From Anaerocolumna sp. (GTDB lineage Bacteria; Bacillota; Clostridia; Lachnospirales; Lachnospiraceae): DNA of 64,000 bases. The stretch is from assembly GCA_029256725.1 (NCBI GenBank), contig JAQSXJ010000005.1:1-64000 (forward strand), given 5' to 3'. Positions 8,283-17,058 of this stretch are shown here, one piece after another. The notes below the pieces were generated by a model. The model saw only the letters and a program-made list of their open reading frames with translations. It ran no database searches and was not told the origin of the DNA. Position 1 is the first letter of the stretch. Each line of letters begins with the position of its first letter. A program made the translations under genes and the position numbers.

Positions 8283-9740
8283 ATGAATTGGAATAAATTA
8301 TTATCGTTAGAAACCCAGGTTGAAAGAGAGAAAGAACCTGAAACTTTTGAAAAGTATCCGATAAGTGATTTGGAAAAGGATTATAAATCTATTATATCCA
8401 GTGCAGCATTTAGAAGATTACAAGATAAGACACAAGTATTTCCATTGGATAAAAGTGATTTTGTAAGAACAAGATTAACACACTCCATTGAGGTTTCTAC
8501 CATCGCAAGGCAGCTGGGAATAATGATAACCAGAAATACGACCCCGTATTTACAGGAGTTTTTTAAAAATAATAGTGATGTTACGGACGAAATACCTGTA
8601 GTATTATCCTGTGCGGGGTTGTTACATGATATAGGAAATCCGCCTTTTGGGCACTTTGGTGAAGTGGTAATTGGTGAATGGTTTAAAAAAGAATTTAGAA
8701 ATGATGCGTTTAAATATAAAGGTAAACCTGTTGCAGAAGTATTACAAAAGCAAATGCGATTAGATCTGGAGAATTTTGAAGGTAATGCACAGGCATTAAG
8801 ATTTCTGTCTAAAGTAATGAATAGGCAAGAAGGTTATGAAGTAAATTTAACTTATGGTGTAGTAAATACGCTTATAAAGTATCCAACCTCCTCTTTAGAA
8901 TATAATTCTGAGGATGAGGATATAAAGAAGCATAAGCTTGGATATTTTTATTCAGAAAAAAGTACAATTGACTTGATCTCTTCTGTAACAGGAACCGTAA
9001 AGGATAAAGAATATGTACGCCACCCTCTTGTATACTTAATGGAGGCGGCAGATGATATAGCTTATTCAACTGCTGATCTAGAAGATGCAGTGAAAAAAGG
9101 ATTACTTACTACAGAACAGTTTATTGAATATTTTGATAGAGAACTTATGGAAATTACCAATCCTTTTCATAAGAAATACTCCCAAGAATTAATTGATGAT
9201 TTAAAAAAGCGTATTGATGATAGTGCCAGAAGTGTAGAAAAAGATTTAATTGCTTTTCAGAAATGGATGGAGCGTGTAAGGATGTGGTTTATGTATGCTG
9301 CGTCTTATAGATTCTCGAAAAGCTATGATGATATTATGGAGGGTGTATTTAAGAGTGATTTATTTTATGATACGAACCATCAGGAATCAATACGAATTCT
9401 AAAGGGAGCAATGAGTGAATTTGTCTATGATAATAAAAGTATCTTAAAGTTGGAATTGTCAGCAAAAAAAATTATCAATTCCTTACTAAATGATTTTGTT
9501 TATGCAGCATTGTATTGGCATGCAGATGGTAAAACAGATGAAGAGGATTATATAATAAGCAAAGCAGATAAGAAACTCATAAATATCATATCTTCGAATT
9601 ATAAAGAAGATTATTTGTGTGCGAAAACAGAAGATGAATCTGAGAATTTATATTTAAGATTTCTTATGGTTACAGATTATATCAGTGGAATGACAGATTC
9701 CTATGCGAAAAATCTTTATCAGGAGTTGAATGGAATTTAA
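8283..9740 (+). CDS. dgt: dGTPase-family dNTP triphosphohydrolase
   Basis: The 485-aa protein belongs to the HD superfamily of deoxynucleoside triphosphate triphosphohydrolases, which cleave dNTPs to deoxynucleoside and triphosphate. Metal-binding residues are visible: RLTHSIEV (about 62-69), then LLHDIGNPPFGHFGE (about 119-133) with the HD doublet, and EAADDIAYSTADLEDA (about 256-271) with the final aspartate. The substrate-pocket helix SAAFRRLQDKTQVFP near residue 40 is also typical. Length fits the longer, hexameric Dgt type. It stands alone, with unrelated neighbours. Roles in dNTP balance or phage defence are known for the family. Neither is shown here. Confidence 0.9.
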   Translation: MNWNKLLSLETQVEREKEPETFEKYPISDLEKDYKSIISSAAFRRLQDKTQVFPLDKSDFVRTRLTHSIEVSTIARQLGIMITRNTTPYLQEFFKNNSDVTDEIPVVLSCAGLLHDIGNPPFGHFGEVVIGEWFKKEFRNDAFKYKGKPVAEVLQKQMRLDLENFEGNAQALRFLSKVMNRQEGYEVNLTYGVVNTLIKYPTSSLEYNSEDEDIKKHKLGYFYSEKSTIDLISSVTGTVKDKEYVRHPLVYLMEAADDIAYSTADLEDAVKKGLLTTEQFIEYFDRELMEITNPFHKKYSQELIDDLKKRIDDSARSVEKDLIAFQKWMERVRMWFMYAASYRFSKSYDDIMEGVFKSDLFYDTNHQESIRILKGAMSEFVYDNKSILKLELSAKKIINSLLNDFVYAALYWHADGKTDEEDYIISKADKKLINIISSNYKEDYLCAKTEDESENLYLRFLMVTDYISGMTDSYAKNLYQELNGI

Positions 9741-9790
9741 TGGTAATGCTTGCGGAATAAATAAAAAATAGAATTACTATAAGTAGTGTG

Positions 9791-9911
9791 GAATTGAAAC
9801 AATGAAGAATTGAAACAGTATAGAATTGAAACAGTATAGAATTGAAACAGTGAAGAATTGAAACAGTGAAGAATTGAAACAGTGAAGAATTGAAATAGTA
9901 TAGAATTGAAA
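9791..9911 (+). repeat. 16-bp tandem repeat (minisatellite), about 7.5 copies
   Basis: Seven full copies and one partial copy of a unit close to GAATTGAAACAGTATA follow one another without spacers. The last four bases of the unit alternate between TATA and TGAA. It lies between dgt and the DUF1963 gene and reads through in several frames. Slipped-strand copy-number change is expected. Confidence 0.9.
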
Positions 9912-9991
9912 ATAAGTGAAATGAAAAAGTGAATTGAAAAAGAGCAAAAAGAATAGTACAAATGATAAAGTTAAATTAGAGAGGGGCTTAA

Positions 9992-10744
9992 ATGCAAGAC
10001 CTAAAAGTAAAAACATATGAAGTTCCTGAAAAGCTTTCAAAGTATGAAGCTTCAATTAAAAAGACTATCCAAATTAGTAATGAGATTTATTTTAAGGCAG
10101 GTGAAACTTTGCCTTGGGATAGCAAAATTGGAGGTTGCCCCTATCTGCTTTCAAAAGATGATTATCCATTAAATAAAGATATGCAGCCAATGATGTTTCT
10201 TGTACAGCTCAATCTATCCGATATACACGGACTTCCTGAATTGCCTGATAAGGGATTGCTGCAATTTTTTATAGAAGATGATGAAATGTTTGGAATGGAT
10301 GAAAATGTGGTTGTTCGATATATTGAAGCTTTACCAGAGGATGAAAATAAATGTTTGGCAGAGATACCTTATACTATAAATAGGGAGAATGCACCCTATT
10401 ATAATGAAGGAAAAATGTCCTTTGAAGCAGTAGAAATGATTTATTCCTCAACCTTAGAATCATATGAAGAAGTATTAGGCGAAGAAGAGCTGAATGAGGA
10501 AGAAAGTGATGCTTTATATGATGAAGCAGCTGTATCTGGCTGCAGAGTCGGTGGGTATCCATATTTTGTACAACATGATTATGGTTTTGATCCGAAGTCA
10601 GAATTTCTGCTCTTACAGTTAGATTGTGATGATGAAGTTGGTATGATGTTTGGTGATGCAGGTACAGCACAGTTTATAATTTCACGGGAAGATTTAAAAA
10701 AGAAGGATTTCTCAAAGGTCGACTATGATTGGCAATGTTGTTAG
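9992..10744 (+). CDS. DUF1963 (YwqG-like) protein
   Basis: The 250-aa soluble protein matches the DUF1963 family: an opening segment with FKAG and a G-P-Y-L motif (GGCPYLLSKDDYP), then MFLVQLNLSDI, GLLQFFIEDDEMFG and a second half with GGYPYFVQHDYG and LLLQLDCDDEVGMMFGDAGTAQFII. The family is widespread in Firmicutes and has no defined biochemical role. GAGGGG lies 5 bases before the ATG. Just upstream is the 16-bp minisatellite, so copy number there could affect its expression. Confidence 0.85.
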   Translation: MQDLKVKTYEVPEKLSKYEASIKKTIQISNEIYFKAGETLPWDSKIGGCPYLLSKDDYPLNKDMQPMMFLVQLNLSDIHGLPELPDKGLLQFFIEDDEMFGMDENVVVRYIEALPEDENKCLAEIPYTINRENAPYYNEGKMSFEAVEMIYSSTLESYEEVLGEEELNEEESDALYDEAAVSGCRVGGYPYFVQHDYGFDPKSEFLLLQLDCDDEVGMMFGDAGTAQFIISREDLKKKDFSKVDYDWQCC

Positions 10745-10847
10745 TGCTTGATGCTAAGGTGCGATACATCCTCATAAAAGAGTACTATCACATATTTTAA
10801 AAATTAACATATGATATTGTAAGATAGCAATGTGAGGAGACTGTACG

Positions 10848-11648
10848 TTGGACGATTTTAATGCTTTCAACAAACAGGGTCATTATAATGACGAGTCTTT
10901 AACGGATGATGAAGTTTTATCCAGCGAAGAATTTGTAATTCCGCCTTCAGGACCTGGTCAGGATAATAATCAGGGACCTGGCTTCGGACCGGGACCAGGT
11001 CAAAGACCACCAGGAAGAGGGCCAGGACCAAGACCACCGATGCCGGGACCAGGGCCAGGACCAAGACCAAGACCACCGATGCCGGGACCAGGACCAGGAC
11101 CAAGACCACCGATGCCGGGACCAGGGCCAGGACCAAGACCACCGATGCCGGGACCAGGACCAAGACCACCGATGCCGGGACCAGGACCAGGACCAAGACC
11201 ACCGATGCCGGGACCAGGGCCAGGACCAAGACCACCGATGCCGGGACCAGGGCCAGGGCCAGGACCAAGACCACCGATGCCGGGACCAGGACCAGGACCA
11301 AGACCACCGATGCCGGGACCAGGGCCAGGACCAAGACCACCAATGCCAGGACCGGGACCAGGACCAAGGCCACCACAGCCTATGGTGCCACCGCCTAATT
11401 TTATACCGGAGTTACCGAATAATACGGAAGGACCGGAAGCTTTCCGATCAGGTGGACAGATTGGCGGCAGTAATTTATGGATATGTTTATACCGCAATAC
11501 CTTTATGTGGTTGATTAACGGAAATAGTTTCTGGTTTTATCCAACCTTTATCGGAAGAAATCATGTAGAAGGCTTCCGATGGAGACGGAATACATGGGTT
11601 TATGAACGTATTAATTTAAGGTTAATATTCTTTTTTCTATGTTTTTAA
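10848..11648 (+). CDS. Gly-Pro repeat surface or spore protein with aromatic cap
   Basis: The 266-aa frame starts with TTG, supported by AGGAG 8 bases upstream. After a 45-residue acidic leader comes a low-complexity region (about 46-185) of about a dozen units of the type PPMPGPGPGPR, 9 to 13 residues long. The C-terminal 75 residues are quite different: LWICLYRNTFMWLINGNSFWFYP followed by a WRRNTWVY segment, rich in W, F, Y and R. There is no signal peptide. Similar aromatic caps occur on small clostridial surface and spore proteins, so a coat-type structural role is likely but inferred. The DNA repeats are nearly identical, which indicates recent expansion. A hairpin terminator follows at 11687. 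Confidence 0.65.
   Translation: MDDFNAFNKQGHYNDESLTDDEVLSSEEFVIPPSGPGQDNNQGPGFGPGPGQRPPGRGPGPRPPMPGPGPGPRPRPPMPGPGPGPRPPMPGPGPGPRPPMPGPGPRPPMPGPGPGPRPPMPGPGPGPRPPMPGPGPGPGPRPPMPGPGPGPRPPMPGPGPGPRPPMPGPGPGPRPPQPMVPPPNFIPELPNNTEGPEAFRSGGQIGGSNLWICLYRNTFMWLINGNSFWFYPTFIGRNHVEGFRWRRNTWVYERINLRLIFFFLCF
11021..11372 (+). repeat. Coding tandem repeat (27-39 bp units) in the Gly-Pro protein gene
   Basis: Repeated GGACCAGGACCAAGACCACC-like units with 6-bp (GGACCA/GGGCCA) sub-units differ mainly in how many GGxCCA steps they contain. All changes are multiples of three, so the frame is kept. GC content is far above that of the surrounding DNA. The long open frames on the opposite strand here are a by-product of the repeat. 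Confidence 0.9.
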
Positions 11649-11686
11649 AGGGTAGTTGAATAAATAGTAAGCTTGTACTTCTAAAT

Positions 11687-11716
11687 AATAGCCAGTCATT
11701 TTTTGACTGGCTATTT
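11687..11716 (+). terminator. Hairpin terminator after the Gly-Pro protein gene
   Basis: A perfect 12-bp stem (11687-11698 with 11704-11715) with a five-T loop. The T-run after the stem is short, so termination may be weak or work in both directions. Confidence 0.6.
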
Positions 11717-11791
11717 GCAGTGTATTTAGCTTGGGCAATCTAGTAGCAGATAGATGGATCGGAAGATTACATTTTTACCTGAGGAGATCTC

Positions 11792-11839
11792 ATGGACATA
11801 AGCAGTGCAATTAAATATTTACGGTTATGGTTGAAATAA
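11792..11839 (+). CDS. Candidate 15-codon peptide (MDISSAIKYLRLWLK)
   Basis: A very short ORF has an AGGAG 5 bases before its ATG, and a good terminator hairpin follows 80 bases later. The peptide would be an amphipathic cationic helix. It lies in the 422-bp gap 11649-12070, which otherwise holds only the two hairpins. It could be a functional small peptide, the dead start of a lost gene, or chance. Confidence 0.25.
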   Translation: MDISSAIKYLRLWLK

Positions 11840-11917
11840 AAATTATATAAAACTATCCTTTAACGGAAGAAGTTTCCAGATGATTTTATAATTAAATAAT
11901 AGATTCATAATATTGAT

Positions 11918-11945
11918 AAAACACTGTATTTTACAGTGTTTTTTT
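11918..11945 (+). terminator. Rho-independent terminator before the deacetylase gene
   Basis: An 11-bp stem (11918-11928 with 11932-11942) with a TTT loop runs into a seven-T tract. It insulates the deacetylase gene from upstream transcription, or ends a short transcript carrying the peptide ORF at 11792. Confidence 0.75.
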
Positions 11946-12070
11946 GAGTTGAGGAAAAAATTAGGATTCACGATATATAGGTCAATAGTACTAATCCTGT
12001 TTCTTTTAATTTTCGATATAATATGATAGAATATAACAAAAAGGGGTTTATAAGGGAGACTTAAACAACA

Positions 12071-13252
12071 ATGGATGACACCCGTAGGGAGATCTTAAAT
12101 AATATTCGCAGAAAAAAGCGTGTCAAACGCATAAGACAAGCGATTATCATAGCTATAATTTGCAGTATTTTACTACCAACTATACTTTGCGTTGTTTTAT
12201 TTAATAGAATTAATACTTTAGAGAAAAAAATCAATCAACTGGCAGCTGGAAAATCCAGTTCACAGGAACAAGCCGAAATAATTGAAAAAAATTTGTATTA
12301 TCAGGCAGAAGATTATTCATCTTCACTTGAAGAATCGGAACAAAACAGTTATAATGATGAAGAGATATCTGCCGCCGCCAAACAAGGGGATATAATTGCG
12401 TCTGAAAATGCTGCAGGCACGTCTGTCGGAAAGTCTGATAACAAGACAGTTGGCACCAACCATACAGCAGATGTAGATGTGGCAGAAAAGCCCCCCGGAA
12501 GCAATACTTCGACTAAAAATACCGGTAATCAGATCACTGAGAATCAGGAAATTAAAAAGAGTACTGATGAAGTAAAGGTTAGTGAAAAGGACAGGAAAAA
12601 GTATGAAGGGAAAGAAGTATACCTGACTTTTGATGATGGTCCCAGTAGCAATACCAGTGAGATATTAGATCTTTTAGCTGAGTATCAAGTTAAGGCAACC
12701 TTTTTTGTAATTGGTAAGACAGATGAACAATCCAAGGAATTATATAGGAGAATAGTCGAGGAAGGGCATTCCATAGGTATGCACTCCTATTCTCATGACT
12801 ATAAACAGATATACAAATCTCAGAAAGCTTTTGAGACTGACTTTAAACAAATAAAGAAATTGATATATGATACAACTGGTTTAATGACTGATCTATACCG
12901 TTTTCCAGGAGGAAGCGGAAATACAGTCAGCGGTGCAGATATGTCTGTCTTTATTCGTTATCTTAGCAAGGAAAAAGTGATTTATTACGATTGGAATGTT
13001 GCAAGTGGTGATGCAACAGGTGTTAAATATTCACCGGAGCAACTATCCGAGAATGTTCTTGAGGGTATTGCAGATCATACAAGGTCCATCGTTTTATTAC
13101 ATGATACAGATAAGAAAGGGAATACAGTCACATCCCTTAAAACCCTGCTTAGTACGCTCACACAATGTGATGCGAAGCTTCTGAAATTGGATAATACTGT
13201 TAGACCTATACAGCAAGTTAGGAGTAGTTCATCAGAACTTAATAATAAGTAA
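12071..13252 (+). CDS. Membrane-anchored polysaccharide (peptidoglycan) deacetylase
   Basis: The 393-aa protein has a basic N-terminus (NNIRRKKRVKRIR), one transmembrane helix (about 22-45), a short coiled segment and a Ser/Thr/Asn-rich linker to about 170. It ends in a carbohydrate esterase family 4 (NodB) domain. That domain shows the motifs TFDDGPS (metal-binding Asp), HSYSH (zinc histidines), RFPGGSGN, YDWNVASGDA and IVLLHD in the expected order. The enzyme would act outside the membrane, removing acetyl groups from N-acetylglucosamine or a related sugar in the wall. It is followed after 20 bases by a bactofilin gene. GGGAG lies 12 bases before the ATG, a rather long spacing. Confidence 0.9.
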   Translation: MDDTRREILNNIRRKKRVKRIRQAIIIAIICSILLPTILCVVLFNRINTLEKKINQLAAGKSSSQEQAEIIEKNLYYQAEDYSSSLEESEQNSYNDEEISAAAKQGDIIASENAAGTSVGKSDNKTVGTNHTADVDVAEKPPGSNTSTKNTGNQITENQEIKKSTDEVKVSEKDRKKYEGKEVYLTFDDGPSSNTSEILDLLAEYQVKATFFVIGKTDEQSKELYRRIVEEGHSIGMHSYSHDYKQIYKSQKAFETDFKQIKKLIYDTTGLMTDLYRFPGGSGNTVSGADMSVFIRYLSKEKVIYYDWNVASGDATGVKYSPEQLSENVLEGIADHTRSIVLLHDTDKKGNTVTSLKTLLSTLTQCDAKLLKLDNTVRPIQQVRSSSSELNNK

Positions 13253-13272
13253 TTACATAGGAGGAATCTTAA

Positions 13273-14052
13273 ATGGGCTTTTTCAAAGATTTTAAAGATG
13301 ATTTATCACAGGCAGTGAACGAACTGTTACCGGAAGAAGTTTTAGAAAGTGATAAAGAAGGAAATACTTCTGAAGAGAAGGATAATGTTCAGAAGGTTGA
13401 AGGCGAAGAATCAGTGGAGACAACCGAAAGTGAAGCACTGGCAGATACCAGCACAGAGTCAGAAGAAACAACAGAAGAAGACAATGTTGATAAAGAATTA
13501 TTGGAAGCTTTGTTAACAAACGAAACTGATGCATTAGAAGAAGAGAAGAGCCAGGAGATTGCAGTAGCTTTAGGTGAAGAGGAAATTGAAGACCAGGGCA
13601 CAGCAAATGCTGACGAAATAACTGTTATCGCTAAAAGTACTGTGTTAAGTGGTAACTTAAGTACAGATGGTTCCCTTGAAGTAATAGGAACAATTAAAGG
13701 TGATATTGACTGTAAAGGGAAATTATCAGTAATAGGTAAAGTGAATGGTAATTGTTCAGCGGCAGAAGTATATATTGGGGCAAAACGATTCGAAGGCGCA
13801 ATTAGCAGTGAAGGTAATGTAAGAATCGGACTCGGTACAGTAATCATCGGCGATGTACTTGGTACACAATGTTACATAGCTGGTGCGGTGAAAGGCGATG
13901 TGGATATTAATGGTCCTGTCGTTATTGATTCATCCGCTGTTATAAAAGGAAACATCAAAGCTGCTTCCATCCAGATTAACAACGGAGCTGTAATCGATGG
14001 ATTCTGCTCACTGACTTATGCGTCCGTTAATATTGATAATATTTTTGAATAA
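13273..14052 (+). CDS. Bactofilin-family polymer-forming cytoskeletal protein
   Basis: The 259-aa protein has a highly acidic, probably disordered N-terminal half (about 15-115, many E, D, S, T). It is followed by a bactofilin (DUF583) beta-helix domain from about 118 to the end, starting ITVIAKSTVLSGNL and carrying the repeated G-x-I/V-x-G-D/N pattern of beta-helix rungs. Bactofilins self-assemble into filaments that position envelope enzymes. Linkage to a wall deacetylase 20 bases upstream suggests the two act together in local wall modification. A good AGGAGG site precedes the ATG. It is followed by pyrH after 15 bases, so it may be co-transcribed with the next block. Confidence 0.88.
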   Translation: MGFFKDFKDDLSQAVNELLPEEVLESDKEGNTSEEKDNVQKVEGEESVETTESEALADTSTESEETTEEDNVDKELLEALLTNETDALEEEKSQEIAVALGEEEIEDQGTANADEITVIAKSTVLSGNLSTDGSLEVIGTIKGDIDCKGKLSVIGKVNGNCSAAEVYIGAKRFEGAISSEGNVRIGLGTVIIGDVLGTQCYIAGAVKGDVDINGPVVIDSSAVIKGNIKAASIQINNGAVIDGFCSLTYASVNIDNIFE

Positions 14053-14067
14053 CTGGAGGTATATTAA

Positions 14068-14772
14068 ATGAACAGATATAAAAGAGTCTTACTGAAATTA
14101 AGCGGAGAGGCTCTGGCCGGCGATAAAAAAACTGGGTTTGATGAAGCTACCTGTATAAAGGTTGCTAATCAGGTTAAACAACTGGTGCAGGAAGGCATCG
14201 AGGTTGGTATTGTCATTGGTGGAGGTAACTTCTGGAGAGGAAGAACCAGCGAAACAATTGACCGTACAAAAGCTGATCAGATAGGTATGCTGGCAACTGT
14301 TATGAATTGTATCTATGTTTCGGAAATCTTCCGGTTTGTAGGCATGAAGACTCAGATACTTACACCTTTTGAATGTGGTTCTATGACAAAGCTTTTCTCC
14401 AAGGACAGAGCAAACAAATATCTGGATAAAGGTATGGTAGTTTTTCTTGCAGGCGGTACAGGACACCCTTATTTTTCAACAGATACCGGTGTAGTATTAC
14501 GTGCAGTTGAGCTGGACGCTGATATCATCTTAATGGCAAAAGCAGTGGATGGTGTTTATGACAGTGATCCGAGGACGAATCCTGATGCAAAGAAATATGA
14601 TGAAATCAGTATACAGGAAGCATTGGATAAGAAACTTGCTGTTGTGGATTTATCAGCAACTGTATTAAGTATGGAAAATAAAATGTCTATGCTTGTGTTT
14701 GCATTAGAAAAAGAAGACAGTATCATAAAGGCTGTCAGGGGAGAATCTGACGGAACAATCGTTACAGCTTAA
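14068..14772 (+). CDS. pyrH: UMP kinase
   Basis: The 234-aa protein phosphorylates UMP to UDP with ATP, feeding pyrimidine nucleotide and UDP-sugar synthesis. The amino acid kinase fold is clear: RVLLKLSGEALAG at the N-terminus, VIGGGNFWRGR (about 50-60), the nucleotide loop GGTGHPYFSTDTG (about 130-142), and AKAVDGVYDSDPR (about 160-172). Length is normal for bacterial PyrH. It begins the conserved pyrH-frr-uppS-cdsA order of Firmicutes and has a GGAGG site before the ATG. Confidence 0.98.
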   Translation: MNRYKRVLLKLSGEALAGDKKTGFDEATCIKVANQVKQLVQEGIEVGIVIGGGNFWRGRTSETIDRTKADQIGMLATVMNCIYVSEIFRFVGMKTQILTPFECGSMTKLFSKDRANKYLDKGMVVFLAGGTGHPYFSTDTGVVLRAVELDADIILMAKAVDGVYDSDPRTNPDAKKYDEISIQEALDKKLAVVDLSATVLSMENKMSMLVFALEKEDSIIKAVRGESDGTIVTA

Positions 14773-14821
14773 CAGGCTGTGAATTTAATAAAGTTATTAT
14801 AATGATAGAGGAGATACATTT

Positions 14822-15376
14822 ATGGATGCTAGATTGGAACAATACGAAAGCAAAATGACGAAAACACTGGATAATCTGAAAGAGGAATTTTCAACAATTC
14901 GTGCAGGTAGGGCAAATCCTCATTTGCTTGACAAGCTTAGAGTGGACTATTATGGTACTCCCTCAGCATTGCAGTCAGTAGCTAATATCTCAGTTCCTGA
15001 ACCCCGAGTTATTCAGATTCAGCCATGGGAGAGCAAACTGATAAAGGATATTGAAAAAGCGATTATTGGATCTGACTTAGGACTGACACCTAATAATGAT
15101 GGCAAAGTCATCAGATTGGTTTTCCCTGAACTTACAGAGGAAAGAAGAAAAGATCTGGTTAAGGATGTTAAGAAGAAATCAGAAAATGCAAAAGTTGCTA
15201 TCCGTAATATCAGAAGAGATGCTAATGACACAATAAAGAAATTGAATAAAAACAGTGAAATTTCCGAAGATGAAGTTAAGGTATTAGAAGACAGCATTCA
15301 GAAAACTACAGATAAATTCATTGTTGATGTAGATAAAATTACAGAAGACAAATCAAAAGAAATACTTACAGTATAA
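14822..15376 (+). CDS. frr: Ribosome recycling factor
   Basis: The 184-aa protein splits post-termination ribosomes together with EF-G. It starts with a long helix (YESKMTKTLDNLKEEFSTIRAGRANP) that contains the RAGRA motif. It continues through the beta-sandwich (YYGTPSALQSVANISVPEPR) and returns to the three-helix bundle with RKDLVKDVKKKSENAKVAIRN. Full length and typical. GAGGAG precedes the ATG. A hairpin with five T residues lies between it and uppS. Confidence 0.98.
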   Translation: MDARLEQYESKMTKTLDNLKEEFSTIRAGRANPHLLDKLRVDYYGTPSALQSVANISVPEPRVIQIQPWESKLIKDIEKAIIGSDLGLTPNNDGKVIRLVFPELTEERRKDLVKDVKKKSENAKVAIRNIRRDANDTIKKLNKNSEISEDEVKVLEDSIQKTTDKFIVDVDKITEDKSKEILTV

Positions 15377-15394
15377 TAATATGATATTTACAAG

Positions 15395-15464
15395 GACTGC
15401 TCCAAAATTCAAAGAAAACTCTTGGTATTTACAAAAGTTTCTGGATCTTTGAAGCAGTCTTTTT
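15395..15464 (+). terminator. Imperfect hairpin between frr and uppS
   Basis: Segments 15395-15406 and 15448-15459 pair over 12 bases with one mismatch. They enclose a 41-base loop and run into five T residues. The right side is only 5 bases before the uppS ribosome binding site, so it may attenuate rather than end transcription. Confidence 0.4.
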
Positions 15465-15479
15465 CAGTTGGAGGTCTCC

Positions 15480-16208
15480 ATGGGGGATAATAATTTGGAT
15501 AATAAAATACCAAGACATGTGGCAATTATATTAGATGGAAACGGTCGTTGGGCGAAAAAAAGAATGATGCCCAGAAATTACGGGCATGTACAGGGAAGTA
15601 AAACAGTTGAAAACATTTGTGAAGAAGCATATAATATGGGAGTGGAATATCTTACCGTATATGCTTTTTCGACAGAAAACTGGAAAAGGCCGAAAGATGA
15701 AGTGGATGCCTTAATGAAACTTCTGCGCAGTTATCTTAAGAACTGCCAGAAAACCAGCAGCAAAAATAATATGAAGGTTAGAGTGTTGGGAGAGTTAAGC
15801 GGTCTGTCAGATGAAATCCGAAAGAGTATTTATGAACTGGAAGAAGTTTCGTCAAAAAATACAGGACTTAATTTTCAAGTTGCCCTAAATTATGGCGGAA
15901 GAGATGAGATTGTAAGAGCAATAAAAAAGTTGGCGTTAGACTACAAAGAGAATAAGTTTGAGGCATCAAATATTGATGCAGAATTGTTTTCGGGTTATCT
16001 GGATACCAGAGGAATACCAGATCCCGATTTATTAATACGAACCAGCGGTGAAACGAGAATATCCAATTTCCTTTTATGGCAGTTAGCCTATACGGAATTT
16101 TATTTTACAGATACTTTATGGCCGGATTTTAACCGGGAAGAGTTAAGAAAAGCTATAGAATATTATAGCAACAGAGATAGAAAATATGGTGGAATTAAGG
16201 AAGATTGA
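15480..16208 (+). CDS. uppS: Undecaprenyl diphosphate synthase
   Basis: The start at 15480 (242 aa) is supported by GGAGG 5 bases upstream. An in-frame TTG at 15468 would overlap that site. The enzyme adds isopentenyl units to farnesyl diphosphate to make the C55 lipid carrier for wall synthesis. Visible motifs are HVAIILDGNGRWAKKR with the catalytic Asp19, the GS..VE helix, FSTENWKRP, LNYGGRDEIV, and the C-terminal DLLIRTSGETRISNFLLWQ and ELYFTD-like YTEFYFTDTLWPDF. It is followed by cdsA after 17 bases in the same operon. Confidence 0.97.
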   Translation: MGDNNLDNKIPRHVAIILDGNGRWAKKRMMPRNYGHVQGSKTVENICEEAYNMGVEYLTVYAFSTENWKRPKDEVDALMKLLRSYLKNCQKTSSKNNMKVRVLGELSGLSDEIRKSIYELEEVSSKNTGLNFQVALNYGGRDEIVRAIKKLALDYKENKFEASNIDAELFSGYLDTRGIPDPDLLIRTSGETRISNFLLWQLAYTEFYFTDTLWPDFNREELRKAIEYYSNRDRKYGGIKED

Positions 16209-16225
16209 ATACTAGGAGGTAACAC

Positions 16226-17023
16226 ATGTTTTGGGTAAGATTTCGCAGTTCGGTCATACTAATGGTTATAACCTTGGCGGTAATCCTGTTGGGAGGAGAT
16301 GCGTTATTTGCTGTGGTTCTAGCCATATCTATCATCGGTATGACAGAGTTGTATAAAACAGTGAAACTTCAAAAGTCACCCATAGGATTTGCAGGATATG
16401 GGGCGGCAATATTATATTTTATATTGATGCGTTTTGGTTTGGGTGAATATCAAACCTTTTTGTTTATTGGTTTTTTATTGGTCCTTATGTTGTTATATGT
16501 ATTTTCTTATCCGAAGTTTCGTACAGAAGAAGTTACTATAATATTCTTTGGACTGTTCTATGTGGCAGTAATGCTAAGTTATATTTACCAGGTAAGAATT
16601 GCTGATAGTGGATTCTATCTGGTATGGCTTATATTTATTGGTGCATGGGGATCAGATACCTGCGCATATTGTGTGGGAATGTTGTTTGGAAAACATAAAG
16701 GTTTTATGAAGCTAAGTCCTAAAAAATCAATCGAAGGTTGTATTGGAGGGGTACTGGGAGCAGCATTGCTTGGTGCCTTATATGCAATTATTATAAAAAG
16801 TCGTCTGGGGAATTTTGAAAATCCCTGGCTTACCTTTGCATTGATTTCAGGTGCTGCAAGTATTATCTCACAATTAGGAGATCTGGCAGCTTCAGCAATT
16901 AAGAGAAATCATGATATCAAGGACTATGGTACACTAATACCGGGGCATGGTGGAATTTTAGATCGTTTTGACAGTATTATTTTTGTCGCACCCATCGTAT
17001 ATTTTCTTTCTGTAATTGTTTAG
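16226..17023 (+). CDS. cdsA: Phosphatidate cytidylyltransferase
   Basis: The 265-aa integral membrane enzyme makes CDP-diacylglycerol from phosphatidate and CTP, the entry to phospholipid synthesis. There are about seven to eight hydrophobic segments. The CdsA signature lies at the C-terminal end: SQLGDLAASAIKRNHDIKDYG, then IPGHGGILDRFDSI, with the metal-binding aspartates. An upstream motif GAWGSDTCAYCVGMLFGKHK and SPKKSIEGCIGG are also diagnostic. AGGAGG precedes the ATG. It follows uppS closely and is separated from dxr by the repeat element at 17059-17220. Confidence 0.96.
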   Translation: MFWVRFRSSVILMVITLAVILLGGDALFAVVLAISIIGMTELYKTVKLQKSPIGFAGYGAAILYFILMRFGLGEYQTFLFIGFLLVLMLLYVFSYPKFRTEEVTIIFFGLFYVAVMLSYIYQVRIADSGFYLVWLIFIGAWGSDTCAYCVGMLFGKHKGFMKLSPKKSIEGCIGGVLGAALLGALYAIIIKSRLGNFENPWLTFALISGAASIISQLGDLAASAIKRNHDIKDYGTLIPGHGGILDRFDSIIFVAPIVYFLSVIV

Positions 17024-17058
17024 GCATATGAGCTTTTAAAGACGAGTTTTTCTAAATG

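Noticed and set aside
9791..9911. Repeats ending in ATTGAAAC suggested a CRISPR array
   Set aside because: The units are 16 bp and directly adjacent with no unique spacers, and no cas genes are present in the window.
10867..11497. Two long minus-strand ORFs over the Gly-Pro repeat
   Set aside because: They are repeat translations (VLALVPASV and GPGPGIGGLG units) without ribosome binding sites, a by-product of the plus-strand gene.
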